Assembly: GCA_910589415.1 (NCBI GenBank)
Contig: OU342638.1
Coordinates: 2,356,001 to 2,420,000 of the forward strand
Source: Malachius bipustulatus
Taxonomy: Eukaryota; Arthropoda; Insecta; Coleoptera; Melyridae
DNA length: 64,000 nt
Direction of reading: 5' to 3'
The number at the start of each line of letters is the position of its first letter. The stretch's first letter is position 1. The notes below the pieces were generated by a model. It was not told where the DNA came from. It made no database searches and was given only the letters and a program-made list of their open reading frames with translations. The position numbers and the translations under genes are program-made. Shown piece by piece: positions 1-10,805 of the stretch.

Positions 1-2985
1 CCAGACGCATTTTGGATGAAAACTTTTTTTTCTAATAACATAAATTATAACCATTCATATCAGTCCGGTTGCATGCATGCGGCTGATAATTTTTTTCATT
101 TCGGAGTCTGGGTCAATTTAATTGTACTGCAGGCTACGGCAAGGATCAAATCGGATGAAAATATTTTTCCGGTAATTGGGGGTTTGCGTAGATGCCCTCC
201 AGTAATTTTCATCCGTTTGGGAAATAATTTTTGGAACCGCTGGGCAAAATTCGGAAAAAATACTATAGCCGCCCAACGCCGAACGCCAGACCCCTACTCG
301 ACAACACGGATTTCGAGAACGACACTCGAACTATACAAAACCGTGCTTTTCATCCGTTTGGGAGTTGCAATGCACTTTTGTCACCGCGGCCCTAACTATA
401 AAAGGAATCTGATTTGACAAAAGAGGAATTTCAATTGAAAAATCACGCACTGACGTTTCATAAATGGGAAAAGCATTTGACAAATTAGGAAAAGCAATTG
501 ACACAAGAGGAAAACCAAAAGCAAAAGACTGTATTTAAATCTTGATTATAGTTTCTATCTCATCGTATTCTCCATGATATTATGTAGATACTCAGGGTGT
601 TGATAAAGGCCAGGGACGCTCTAGGTCATCAGACCTTTCATGACAACTTTATACTGCTAAAGGACATCTCATTTCATGTACTAACGAGTAGTGTCAGGAT
701 CGAATTGCGTGTCGGTTTCTAAAAGATCATTATAAAGACCTATTCGTTTGCGAGAGTTCATGTCATGTTTTGTCATTACAGTGACATTCTTAACTGCCAG
801 ATTAAGTGTCACTCAAACAAGCAAACAGATCAATAATAATAATTATTATAAATAATAGTAGTAAAGTATACAGTGAGTGTAGAGCTTGCAATGCCATACA
901 GTACAGATCGTTGATACAGGAATGTTGTTGCACCGTAGGATGCAAAATAAATGTAAACATTAAACAATTAAAGCTAGCTATCAGGTTTATTTCTTGCAAT
1001 GGACACCTTCATACATTGAGTTAAGCACTAGTGACGTAAGGAATTGTTTCGATACTTCGTAATCAATAAACGGAATTCAGGCACATGATTGCCAGAAATA
1101 AACCTTCAATAAAACGAGTAGACATCACACGCTTGCGATTTTTATATATATAGATACATAAACCAATAGCAAAAGAGGTAGCAAAAGTGAAAAAAAAAAT
1201 TATTGCAGTGTGGCGTTGTCGACACACAACGTCTTGTATGTTGGTAATCTAAGTGCTTGTAAATACGATGACAATAGAAGTTGTCCATTTGCACCTTAAA
1301 GCACTTGGCATATAATCGTACTATATCATAATCAGTTCACTGTATGTTTTTAACATTGATAAACATGTATCATCACTATTTTCAATTTCAAAATTTTTCA
1401 TACTTCCTATCTATTTTATACTTTTCTACATAATAAAATTTGTATAAAATAGAAAATAATAAAATAGTTATTTACTATACAAGAGAAAAGTGTAGTGACA
1501 AACACATCGAGAGCTAACATCGCAATTTTTTCAATATATATAACAACAAAATATCAGTGTTAGAATGTCGAAAAACGTAGTTAGATAACTGAAAATTATG
1601 TCGTAAAAATGATTTATGTTAAACTTGGATTTCAAACTGTCTTTTATCGTAATTGACGTTGCCTGGATAACGAAAAGATTTAATTACATAAACGTCATAT
1701 TAATGTAATTAAAATTGAAGACAGTTTTGCAAAGATTCTTGTTAGTTTTTGATGAGTGAATTTAATAATATTATGGATAGTGATTATTATGAAAATTCCC
1801 TTGATAATTGCCATTTGGATAATAAGGTAACTTTCCTTTACATATTTGATATAAATTTAATGGTATCTGAGTGTTAATAGTAGCTATACCTAAGCCGCCA
1901 TTTCGGGGAAAAAAGTACTAATTTTTTTCCCTGCTAATTCATTTTTTCCCCGATAAGATGCAGTTCATATAATGAGGCATTGTCGTTCTACCTGTCAACG
2001 GGGAAAAAGGTCAAACTTTTAGCCCGTCGCAGAAAAAAAAATATATTTTTGAAATATTTTAACTAATTATATTAATTAATTAAGGAGGAAAATTTAGACG
2101 TATGGAAATTCAACGTCAGTGGGTTATGATGTATCGTTTATGTAAAACATAACATTGAGGTAAAATAAAAGTTAATAAGCAAAATTATGTACAGTATGTG
2201 ATTTTCTCATGCATTTTCAAAATTACATGGGTACCTGCTAAATGTATTTATTTTTTTAAACATTGGCCTGATTGTTAACTGTTAGAGTAACGAAACTAAC
2301 TGTGATAGTAGCGACATCTACTCAGTATGTGTGGTACTGATTCGGTATGGGCTGTACTCCAATCATTTGTTATGACATTCTGTCATTCTGTCTTGTCAGT
2401 CATGTTTTCTGTACGAGACAACTATTATAGATATAGTTCAGGTTTTGCTTTTGTTGTGTATGATGTAATTGATCACTTATCTGTCTTTTATTGTAATAAT
2501 ATTGTTTTACTAATTTAGTTCAGTTATGTCACAGTATAACTCTATACTGTGGTTATGTTGTGCATCCCGAATATAAATACCACCCCTCATCACAACATTG
2601 ACAATTATGAATATATAAAATTCAGATTTAATTTTGATCTCGCAAAAAATACGTAAGCGATCAGCAGGCCTATCATATGGTATTGTTTATGTAAATTAAA
2701 TACACTCATTTAAATTTGAAATTGCGACAGAAAATTATATACCTCGAAACTGTGTTTATACATTTTTCATTTTACACAAGTACTGCATTTTTACATAAAC
2801 GATACATTATTGCTCCGAATAATTGGCTTAGTCGCTGCGCTCCTCTTCTAAACTGTTAAATTATCCTTACAGCTTTTAATACTTTTAATGTGCATTAACA
2901 TAATTTTCTCAATCAATTTCAAAATCTAATAATTAACAGGATCACTTATAGTCACTTATGTTTGATTAGTTTTTGTGACGTGCAG
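1..2985. other. AT-rich spacer, no gene recognised
   Basis: No convincing coding region is seen here; open frames are short and lack recognisable motifs. A small inverted repeat lies at about 147-222: the word CGGATGAAAAT is mirrored by ATTTTCATCCG, and the phrase TTTTCATCCGTTTGGGA recurs near 345-362. This suggests an old repeat fragment. The segment near 1480-1515 shares its phrase GACAAACACATCGAGA with 56735-56750, so it is probably the edge of a dispersed repeat. Confidence 0.5.
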
Positions 2986-3139
2986 GACCTGTACTTCCAA
3001 AATATAGCAATGGGCAATCGTAACCGCAGACACTCTTATGTACAGAATGATCCCAAAGTAAAAAGATTCAACTGGGCAAATCCAAATCTTAGAAGAAAAG
3101 TTTTCACGGACTTGTATGATAATTTATACAGGGTGTCCC
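2986..3139 (+). CDS. Candidate host exon running into a transposon end
   Basis: A short open stretch follows a good splice acceptor (a T-rich tract ending GTGCAG at 2980-2985). It encodes a hydrophilic, basic peptide of about 50 residues containing NRNRRHSYVQNDPKV and NWANPNLRRKVFTDLYDNL. I do not recognise the family. The frame enters the TIR of the foldback element at 3129 and ends at a TAA just past 3140. The TIR also supplies a GTAAGT splice-donor consensus starting at 3140. If the element is removed with a TATA target duplication, the frame would stop at once (TAG); with a TA duplication it would continue for a few codons. It may be the terminal exon of a plus-strand gene, or merely old transposon sequence. 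No upstream exon was identified. Confidence 0.3.
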
Positions 3140-3546
3140 GTAAGTAATGGTCCGTGGTGAAATGGGAGATTCTTGCTTTAAAAATATTACGATCTGACAC
3201 TACTTGCTCTAACAAAATCTTGATAATAAAAAAGATACAGGGTGGCAAAGTTGAGATTTAAAAATTTTCTTTTCAAAATATCTCGAAAAACTGTAAAGGT
3301 ACGAACGTGAAAACTTGGGGATAGATGTTTTACGGTATGAGAAATCATAATTTGATATCCGTGTCGATGTATTTTATAGAGGGCGCCACTTAGGTCATGT
3401 TGACGACGTAAATGAACACATAACTTTTTTATCCTTCAGGATATCGCGCATTTTATTGTGAAATATTAAAACTACATCATTGATTAGAAAAAAAGGTATA
3501 CCGGTTGTCAGTCTCAAAAGTTAGTGGTTTTCGAGATAATCACGTT
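3129..3546 (+). repeat. Left inverted-repeat arm of the foldback element
   Basis: This roughly 418-bp arm is the near-exact reverse complement of 8850-9265. Transcription through both arms would give a long double-stranded stem. Confidence 0.85.
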
Positions 3547-3756
3547 TTAATAATCTCCTGCATTATTTCAATTTTTTTTTATTATCACAAATCTTAATGC
3601 AGTAGGTAGAGATAATAACCAGCATTTTGGCAATTAAACATTTTTCACTTTGACATATTAAAAATGCAAACAAATGAACCATATTCACCTAAATTCCTAT
3701 ACAGATTCTGAAATAGTCGATTATCAGGTTTCAGTCTGTTTGGATATCGTGGCAGG

Positions 3757-4041
3757 TGTAATGAAGTGATTCTGAGCGGCTTTTAGCCAATCTAGTGAAA
3801 TGTCACCTGACATGTAATTTATGTGTCAATAGTCACAGAAAAGAAAAATAGCACACGTGATGTGAACTAGCACGAGAATTTAATTAATTTTCAATTCGCT
3901 TTGTGTAACTTAACAGTGAACTAATTTTCGTCTTATTTCTTTTGAGTATTTTATAAGAATTTACAAATATCAATAACTCCATTTATTAATAAATCTTTAA
4001 TTCATTTTGTGAGTGTTATTTGGTGATTGAAGTATATAGCA
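3757..4041 (+). repeat. 5' LTR
   Basis: This 285-bp direct repeat equals 8392-8676, starts TG and ends CA. It should hold the promoter and the RNA start of the element. Confidence 0.95.
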
Positions 4042-4044
4042 TTT

Positions 4045-4055
4045 TGGCGACGAGG
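4045..4055 (+). promoter_or_regulatory. Primer-binding site, probably tRNA-Ser
   Basis: TGGCGACGAGG lies three bases after the 5' LTR. As I recall it, it is complementary to the 3' end (CCTCGTCGCCA) of insect tRNA-Ser(GCT). It would prime minus-strand DNA synthesis. Confidence 0.7.
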
Positions 4056-4147
4056 AAAATTTTGGAAGAAAATTTCCACACAAAGGTTTTAATCACACGT
4101 GGAACGTGATTAAAAAGGTACCTTAAGGGTTATTTTTTTTTGTCAGA

Positions 4148-7100
4148 ATGGCATTAATTGGTAGCCTAGAATGCTTTAATCCCAAACAAAACAACTGGGT
4201 TCTATATCAAGAACAAATGGAACAGTATTTTGTAATAAATAAAATCACGGCAACAGAAACAGAAGATAGAAGAGTTCCTGCTTTGTTAAGTTTAATTGGC
4301 TCGGACACATATAAAATTTTGAGAGATTTATGTACACCGAAGAAACCCAGCGAAAATTCATATCAACAATTATGTAAATTGTTGAAAACTCACTTCTCGC
4401 CTGCTACTTGTGTGTACAGGGAAAGAATCGATTTTTATGATTCTAAACAAGAAGAATCGGAGACAATAAGTAGTTGGTACGCAAGAATCCACAACCTATC
4501 AACAAATTGTGAATTTGGCGAACAACTGAAGGCAATTTTGAAGGATAAATTCATTTGTGGTTTGGCAAAAGGTAAAATTAGAGACCGGCTTTGCGAAGAG
4601 AAGCCAGATATAACTTTAGACCGTCTTTTGGAAATAGCGCTAAGCAAGGAGTCTTCAGCAATGGTGGAGTCCAAGGAGGTAAATGTTGTACGTAATTTTA
4701 CAAACCAATCACGAAGAAACACTCAGCAGAGCAGTCATTATGACAACAGATCGAGAGAATCATACTCTGACAACCGCACTTCAAAATGGAAATGCAAGGT
4801 ATGTGGAAAATTCCATACAGGCAAACAGGTATGCAAGTACGTCAACTATAAATGCAACAAATGTAAAATCCCGGGACATTTGGCAAGTGTTTGCACTAAA
4901 GGGCATACTAAAATTAAGCAAAATCTGTTAGAAGTAGATGAAGGTGACGATTGTGTAGATGTTTATAATTTAGACTTTGTAGACGATAAGCCAGTATATT
5001 TAAATGTCTGTATTAATAATGTTAACATAAACATGCAATTAGATTCAGGTGCAGGGTTGTCAATCCTTGATTTTGAAATATATAAAAAATATTTCTCGAA
5101 TTGTATTCTAAGAGAATCGTCTGTTAGATTAAAAAGTTTTTCAGGATGTATAATCAATCCAGTAGGTTGTATTGATGTAAACTTGAAACACGAAAATGTA
5201 AGTTGTGAAAATTTCACTTTTCAAGTCATTAAAAATGAAAAGGCTCAACAAAATTTGCTAGGCAGAGATTTCTTGAGGAAATTTAACTTCAAATTAACTA
5301 ACAAAATTCTAAAAATTGATACTGATAGTCAGTCAAATTCATTATGTAATGAATTTAATGAAATATTTGACAATGGGTTAGGTTGTTACAAATATAAAAA
5401 TATTTCACTTCAAGTGAAGGAGAAGGCTACGCCAATTTTTTTTAAACCAAGACCAGTTCCGATGGCTTTTAAAAACAAAATTGAAACGGAGCTAATGAGA
5501 CTCGAAACTGATGGTGTAATATCACCAATTGATACATCAGATTGGGGAACGCCGATTGTCCCTATCACCAAACATGATGGATCAATTAAAATTTGTGGCG
5601 ATTATAGGGTAACAGTTAATAAACATTTAGTTAATGTTAAATATCCTTTACCGACAGTTGAGGCTATTTTTACAAATTTAAATGGGGGAGAGTCATTTAC
5701 AAAAATAGACCTAAGCAATGCTTATAATCAATTTCAAGTAGATGATAATTCTTCAAAATTATTAACTTGGAGTACACATAAGGGTCTTTTTAAAGTCAAC
5801 AGATTACCTTATGGCATAACTCCAGCCAGTGCAATTTTTGAAAAGGAAATTGAAAAACTTTTACAAGGTTGTAACGGAGTTGCAAATTTCTTAGACGATA
5901 TTATTATAACTGGTAAAACAAGAGAAGAGCATGTAAAAAATATTTCTACAGTATTTTCCAGATTAAAAAATGCAGGTCTAAAATTAAAGAAAGAGAAATG
6001 TGCTTTTTTCCAAAACGAAATCAAATATCTAGGTTATACGATTTCTAGGGAAGGGTTAATGAAAAATGATGACAAACAAAAAGCCATTATAAATGCACCT
6101 AGACCTGAGAATGTTTCGCAGTTGAAAAGTTTCATAGGAATGGTTTCATATTATAGTCGTTTTGTACCTAAACTGTCAACGATCATGAATCCAATTTATA
6201 ACCTCCTAAAGAAAAACCAAAAATTCGAATGGACCAACGAGTGTGAAGTAGCATTCACTAAAATAAAGAACATTATAGCTTCTGATGAAATTCTCGTTCA
6301 TTTTGATCCTAAGAAAGAAATAGTGTTACAAACCGATGCATCTCAGTTTGGCGTTGCTGGCGCTTTATTTCACAAGTATCCAAATGGTGAACTAAAACCT
6401 ATCGGATTTGTATCTAGAACGTTGATGCCAGCAGAAAAAAATTATTCGGTTATTGATAAAGAATCTTTGGCCATATATTGGTCTGTTAAAAAATTTTACC
6501 AATACTTGATGGGGAACAATTTTTTAATTCAAACCGATCATAAACCGTTAATTTGTATTTTTGGGGAGACTAAAGGAATACCACAGATGGCCGCGAGTAG
6601 ACTACAGAGATGGTCAGTATTTCTCAGTGGTTTTTCATATAAAATAGAATATATGAAAGGAAAGAATAATTTGATGGCTGATATGCTGAGTAGACATCCG
6701 GTCGAAATAAATTACATCTCACGTGATTATGAGATTGAGTCAAGTCATTTAAACTTAATTATTTCAGAAGAGTTACCAATTAACTATAAAAGGGTGTGTG
6801 TCGAAACTAGGAGAGATATTGTTTTGAGTAAAATTTTGGATTTCGTAACAAAAGGTTGGCCGGAAACGGTAATCAATAATGATTATAAACCTTATTTTCT
6901 AAGAAGATTAGAAATAACATGCGAACAGGGTTGTCTGATGTGGGGGCATAGAATAATAATACCTTCCAAAATAAGGCAACGATTGTTGGATGATTTACAT
7001 TCAAGTCATTTAGGGATTACGAAAATGAAATCTATCGCGAGATCATACTTTTTTTGGCCTAATTTAGATAGGGAAATTGAGGAAAAATGCAAATCTTGCA

Positions 7101-8290
7101 GATCTTGTCAAACAATAGCACCCAATAGACCTAAATCTGAAATAATTCCGTGGAGCAAACCTGATCGTCCTTGGCAAAGAATTCATATAGATTTCATGGG
7201 ACCAATCAACAATCAATTTTACTTGATTATTTTGGACGCTTACAGTAAATATCCCGAAATCAAATTAATGAATAAAATTACAACAGAGCAAACAATAATT
7301 AAATTGCGAGAAACTTTTGCTACCTGGGGTTTACCTGAAGTTGTAGTTTCGGACAATGGTCCACAACTAACATCGGCAGAATTCGAAACTTTCCTCACTA
7401 AAAATGGTATTAAACACATTAAAACAGCACCATACCATCCAGCTACCAATGGAGCAGCTGAAAATGCTGTCAAATCATTTAAGAAAAGTTTAAGGGCGGC
7501 ACTCCTTGAAACTAAAAATAATATCTCGACAGATTTAATATTATGCAGATATCTAATTAACTATCGAAATTCTATTCATTGCACAACAAATGAAACACCG
7601 TCATTTCTAATGATTGGAAGAAATGTTAGAACAATATTTGATCTTTTGAAGCCAAATAAGAAAATCGACACTTCTTTGTCAGAAAAAAGAAACAGATATA
7701 TAGAACAATTTCGAGAGGGACAGAGGATTTGGATGAAGGATTATAGAAACAAAAATAAAGAAACCTGGATAGAAGGAACAGTTATAGAAGTACTGGGTAA
7801 GAAAAACTATAGCTGTGAAACAAAATTTGGAAACATCTGGAAAAGACATATTGATCAAATTAGAAAATTAGACAACAACATCGTAGATATGCATACGGAT
7901 AAAAAGTTCACAAATAAGCCAGAACAAAATTCTATAACTATAAAAGTTCCAAGTAATATTATCGAAGATAATGCGGGAACACAACTAAACGGAACAACTG
8001 AGCAAATATCTAGATCTAAAAATAAAACTTTAGAACCTAATTCCTTAAGCGAAAGCACAAATAATGATTCGTTCCAGTCAAACATACCTTCAACTTCAGC
8101 GAATGAAGGGTCAGAGAAAATGCGTACTGAATTATCAAGTTCTAATCTCTCCAACAAAGTGAATAAAACAAATGGAGATGAATTGTTACAGTCTTCAAAG
8201 CATCAAGTTAAGGGAAATGAATACAAAACTAAAAGTGGTAGAAAAACAAGGGAACCTTTGAAATTTAGAGATTTTGTTGATAACTTTTAA
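4148..8290 (+). CDS. Gag-Pol polyprotein of Ty3/gypsy element
   Basis: One 1380-residue frame from an ATG just after the leader encodes, in order: a Gag-like N-terminus; cysteine knuckles at about 216-254 (the second is a clear C-X2-C-X4-H-X4-C); an aspartic protease with LDSGAG near 299; reverse transcriptase with FLDDI near 581; RNase H with TDAS near 730 and the DHKPL block; and an integrase with an HHCC zinc region near 951-985 and a catalytic triad at about D1015, D1069 and E1105 (D35E spacing). The C-terminal 150 residues are Ser/Asn/Lys-rich and look disordered. There is no stop or frameshift between Gag and Pol, so both would come from one translation product cut by the protease. All key catalytic motifs that I can locate are present. 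Confidence 0.95.
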   Translation: MALIGSLECFNPKQNNWVLYQEQMEQYFVINKITATETEDRRVPALLSLIGSDTYKILRDLCTPKKPSENSYQQLCKLLKTHFSPATCVYRERIDFYDSKQEESETISSWYARIHNLSTNCEFGEQLKAILKDKFICGLAKGKIRDRLCEEKPDITLDRLLEIALSKESSAMVESKEVNVVRNFTNQSRRNTQQSSHYDNRSRESYSDNRTSKWKCKVCGKFHTGKQVCKYVNYKCNKCKIPGHLASVCTKGHTKIKQNLLEVDEGDDCVDVYNLDFVDDKPVYLNVCINNVNINMQLDSGAGLSILDFEIYKKYFSNCILRESSVRLKSFSGCIINPVGCIDVNLKHENVSCENFTFQVIKNEKAQQNLLGRDFLRKFNFKLTNKILKIDTDSQSNSLCNEFNEIFDNGLGCYKYKNISLQVKEKATPIFFKPRPVPMAFKNKIETELMRLETDGVISPIDTSDWGTPIVPITKHDGSIKICGDYRVTVNKHLVNVKYPLPTVEAIFTNLNGGESFTKIDLSNAYNQFQVDDNSSKLLTWSTHKGLFKVNRLPYGITPASAIFEKEIEKLLQGCNGVANFLDDIIITGKTREEHVKNISTVFSRLKNAGLKLKKEKCAFFQNEIKYLGYTISREGLMKNDDKQKAIINAPRPENVSQLKSFIGMVSYYSRFVPKLSTIMNPIYNLLKKNQKFEWTNECEVAFTKIKNIIASDEILVHFDPKKEIVLQTDASQFGVAGALFHKYPNGELKPIGFVSRTLMPAEKNYSVIDKESLAIYWSVKKFYQYLMGNNFLIQTDHKPLICIFGETKGIPQMAASRLQRWSVFLSGFSYKIEYMKGKNNLMADMLSRHPVEINYISRDYEIESSHLNLIISEELPINYKRVCVETRRDIVLSKILDFVTKGWPETVINNDYKPYFLRRLEITCEQGCLMWGHRIIIPSKIRQRLLDDLHSSHLGITKMKSIARSYFFWPNLDREIEEKCKSCRSCQTIAPNRPKSEIIPWSKPDRPWQRIHIDFMGPINNQFYLIILDAYSKYPEIKLMNKITTEQTIIKLRETFATWGLPEVVVSDNGPQLTSAEFETFLTKNGIKHIKTAPYHPATNGAAENAVKSFKKSLRAALLETKNNISTDLILCRYLINYRNSIHCTTNETPSFLMIGRNVRTIFDLLKPNKKIDTSLSEKRNRYIEQFREGQRIWMKDYRNKNKETWIEGTVIEVLGKKNYSCETKFGNIWKRHIDQIRKLDNNIVDMHTDKKFTNKPEQNSITIKVPSNIIEDNAGTQLNGTTEQISRSKNKTLEPNSLSESTNNDSFQSNIPSTSANEGSEKMRTELSSSNLSNKVNKTNGDELLQSSKHQVKGNEYKTKSGRKTREPLKFRDFVDNF

Positions 8291-8377
8291 GTATAAAATT
8301 AAAATCTTTCGTGTTTCAAAGTAAATTACTTTTTAGTATTAGATTTAGTTATATTTTAATGTACAACCCGAAATTTT

Positions 8378-8391
8378 AAAAAGGGAGGAAA
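8378..8391 (+). promoter_or_regulatory. Polypurine tract
   Basis: A purine-only run (AAAAAGGGAGGAAA) directly precedes the 3' LTR. It is the expected primer for plus-strand synthesis. Confidence 0.85.
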
Positions 8392-8676
8392 TGTAATGAA
8401 GTGATTCTGAGCGGCTTTTAGCCAATCTAGTGAAATGTCACCTGACATGTAATTTATGTGTCAATAGTCACAGAAAAGAAAAATAGCACACGTGATGTGA
8501 ACTAGCACGAGAATTTAATTAATTTTCAATTCGCTTTGTGTAACTTAACAGTGAACTAATTTTCGTCTTATTTCTTTTGAGTATTTTATAAGAATTTACA
8601 AATATCAATAACTCCATTTATTAATAAATCTTTAATTCATTTTGTGAGTGTTATTTGGTGATTGAAGTATATAGCA
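8392..8676 (+). repeat. 3' LTR
   Basis: This copy matches 3757-4041 in length and, by eye, in every base. It is followed by the GCAGG target duplication at 8677-8681. Confidence 0.95.
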
Positions 8677-8849
8677 GCAGGTATTCTCGTTTCGCAGCTT
8701 GCCCATTGAAGTTTTGTTTGCAATAAAGAGAAATCATATCTCTCTTATCTGAATTTGAAAAATTATTATGTCTCGGCATTTTTTAATTTTCCAACTACTA
8801 GCAGTAAGCAAAAAATTCTGAACAGTATCAGTAGAGAAAATCATTAACT

Positions 8850-9265
8850 GTCAATTATCTCGAAAACCACTAACTTTTGAGACTAACAATCAGTAAATCA
8901 TTTTTTCTCAAGAATGATGTAGTTTTAATATTTCACAATAAAATGCGCGATAGCCTGAAGGATAAAAAAGTTATGTGCTCATTTACGTCGTCAACATGAC
9001 CTAAGTGGCGCCCTCTATAAAATACATCGACACGGATATCAAATTATGATTCCTCATACCGTAAAACATCTATCCCCAAGTTTTCACGTTCGTACCTTTA
9101 CAATTTTTCAAGATATTTTGAAAAGCAAATTTTTAAGTCTCAACTTTGCCACCCTGTATCTTTTTTATTATCAAGATTTTGTTAGAGCAAGTAGTGTCAG
9201 ATCGTAATATTTTTAAACCAAGAATCTCCCATTTCACCACGGACCATTACTTACGGGACACCCTG
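8850..9265 (-). repeat. Right inverted-repeat arm of the foldback element
   Basis: This is the reverse complement of 3129-3546 with a few substitutions. It ends CGGGACACCCTG, followed by TATA. Confidence 0.85.
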
Positions 9266-9269
9266 TATA

Positions 9270-10337
9270 GTTTTCAAGTGGCTCTGTAGCTAAGTAGCTA
9301 TGTACGTACCTACCTGTGCCAAATAAGCTCACCTTAAGAATTAAGATGGGTTTATTTTAAAACCATTTGGTCAATCATTACCCAAATAAGTATGATCATC
9401 GCCCATAGTATTAAGGAAGTAAATTCACTCTATTTTTCATTTTGTATTACACATAAGTACGTCATAAAAAATTTCATTTGTTGTTTTTGGCCTTATTAAG
9501 CGCATAAAATTAGAAATTAGAGAAGCTTTGATAAATTCTATTTGCGTTTTCTTTAGATGGGAAATTTAGGAAGAATCGGCATATAATACCGTAATTTAGC
9601 AAGGGCGGAGTATATGGCAGTACAAGACCTTTCCTCGGGTCTTAATTTTGGTTCTTAATCTTAACTTTTAGTTTCATCTTTATTTTAGCCTCGAGTTTTG
9701 ACTTTTGGCTATGGTTTGGACTCTAAACCAAATCTTTTGTAATTTCGACAAGTTGACGTAATTTCGTAATTACCAAGTAATTTCGTAATTTCATCTTGGA
9801 TTCCGGAGGTTACCTTTATCAACTTCAGCTCGTCAGCCATCTTGTAATCAATTCTTATTGCTGAAAAACCAGTCGTGGACGAGTTTTTTTTTGGAAGGCA
9901 GGTACCGACTATGGAAAGGAGGGTGAGGAAGTAAATGAACCCTCTCTCTCTCTTCGGCATAATCAACTGGGCCAGCATAAATATCTGACAAAGTACCTAC
10001 CTATTAGTTTTCTTGGAGTAAATAAAGTTAATTGATGGAGTTGAAATAAATTACCGAATGGAGTTAAACGCAAATATTTTAATGTGTGTCAAATAAATGA
10101 ACATTTGATTCTTCTTCTTTTATCCATAGTTTCATATGTAAATTATTGATTATTACCGAGTTTGTTCTTTGATGAAGATTAATTATGATGTTTATTTGAA
10201 TGAGTTTCAGTTTCTTTTAAGTACCTATTTTGTTTCAATAATAAGGTTCTGTGTAAATAAAATTTTAGTATAATAAGTACCTACAAGAAACTAGACATTT
10301 CTATAATATGTAGGTCAAGAATTTTTAGTAATAATAT
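9270..10337. other. Spacer without recognised features
   Basis: The sequence is AT-rich with short TACCTACC-like runs and no supported coding region. A run of 'ttt-tagttt' words near 9640-9720 is low-complexity. Confidence 0.5.
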
Positions 10338-10805
10338 TTGTGGGGGCCAAAGGGTGGCATTGGGTCCCAAGGTGCTTCAGTGGCCGTCGGAGTACCGTTG
10401 CATGCTTACAAATCTTGGGAAAACCCCACAAAGAGCGTACGCACAGCTCTGCCATCAAATCCTACTCTTACGTCCACGTCGTGGTCCCTGGAAACGCCAC
10501 CGACTCAAAGGTCGCACGGCTAACGAGAGAGGATGAAAAGGCGAACACCAGCGCCTTAAAACTGGTGAATCCCGACCCCCAAAAGGACACACATATCTGG
10601 TGTGGAAGCGTATGGCAACCCCTGGGTACCTAGCTGAGGCTCGCTCCTCTCAACTTTTCTTTCTCATTTTGGACGAGCCTCCTACAACTTTTTACAACTT
10701 CTCTATTTTTCGGTCTTGAGTGTCGTCGACCTACCTTGCCCACAAATCTTTAATTTTTCCTTTCGCCTCACCTCAGGGTTCATACCAATGGTGTATAAAA
10801 CGTGA

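Larger units (their letters stand above)
3757..8676 (+). mobile_element. Ty3/gypsy LTR retrotransposon, apparently intact
   Basis: The element is 4920 bp with two 285-bp LTRs that begin TGTAATGAAG and end ATATAGCA. By eye the LTRs show no difference. A 5-bp target duplication, GCAGG, flanks it at 3752-3756 and 8677-8681. It has a primer-binding site, a polypurine tract and one uninterrupted Gag-Pol frame. Identical LTRs and an open frame indicate a very recent insertion that may still be competent to transpose. The single-frame Gag-Pol, short LTRs and serine-tRNA-like primer site fit mag-type Ty3 elements. No envelope frame is present. Confidence 0.95.
3129..9265. mobile_element. Foldback-type TIR DNA element, split by an LTR element
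   Basis: The two ends are long inverted repeats: the left arm (about 3129-3546) is mirrored by the right arm (about 8850-9265), both starting CAGGGTGTCCCGTAAG. The insertion is flanked by TATA (3125-3128 and 9266-9269), so the target duplication is TA or TATA, as expected for Tc1/mariner-like non-autonomous elements. Without the nested LTR element and its 5-bp duplication it would be about 1.2 kb. The unique middle shows no transposase. Small differences between the arms show that it is older than the Ty3 element inside it. Confidence 0.85.

Noticed and set aside
16..417. 133-codon plus-strand open frame at the left edge
   Set aside because: It contains repeated TTTTCATCCGTTTGG phrases and an inverted repeat, no domain, and composition like the surrounding non-coding DNA.
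7240..8157. Minus-strand open frames opposite the Ty3 Gag-Pol
   Set aside because: They are antisense shadows of the 4148-8290 coding frame.
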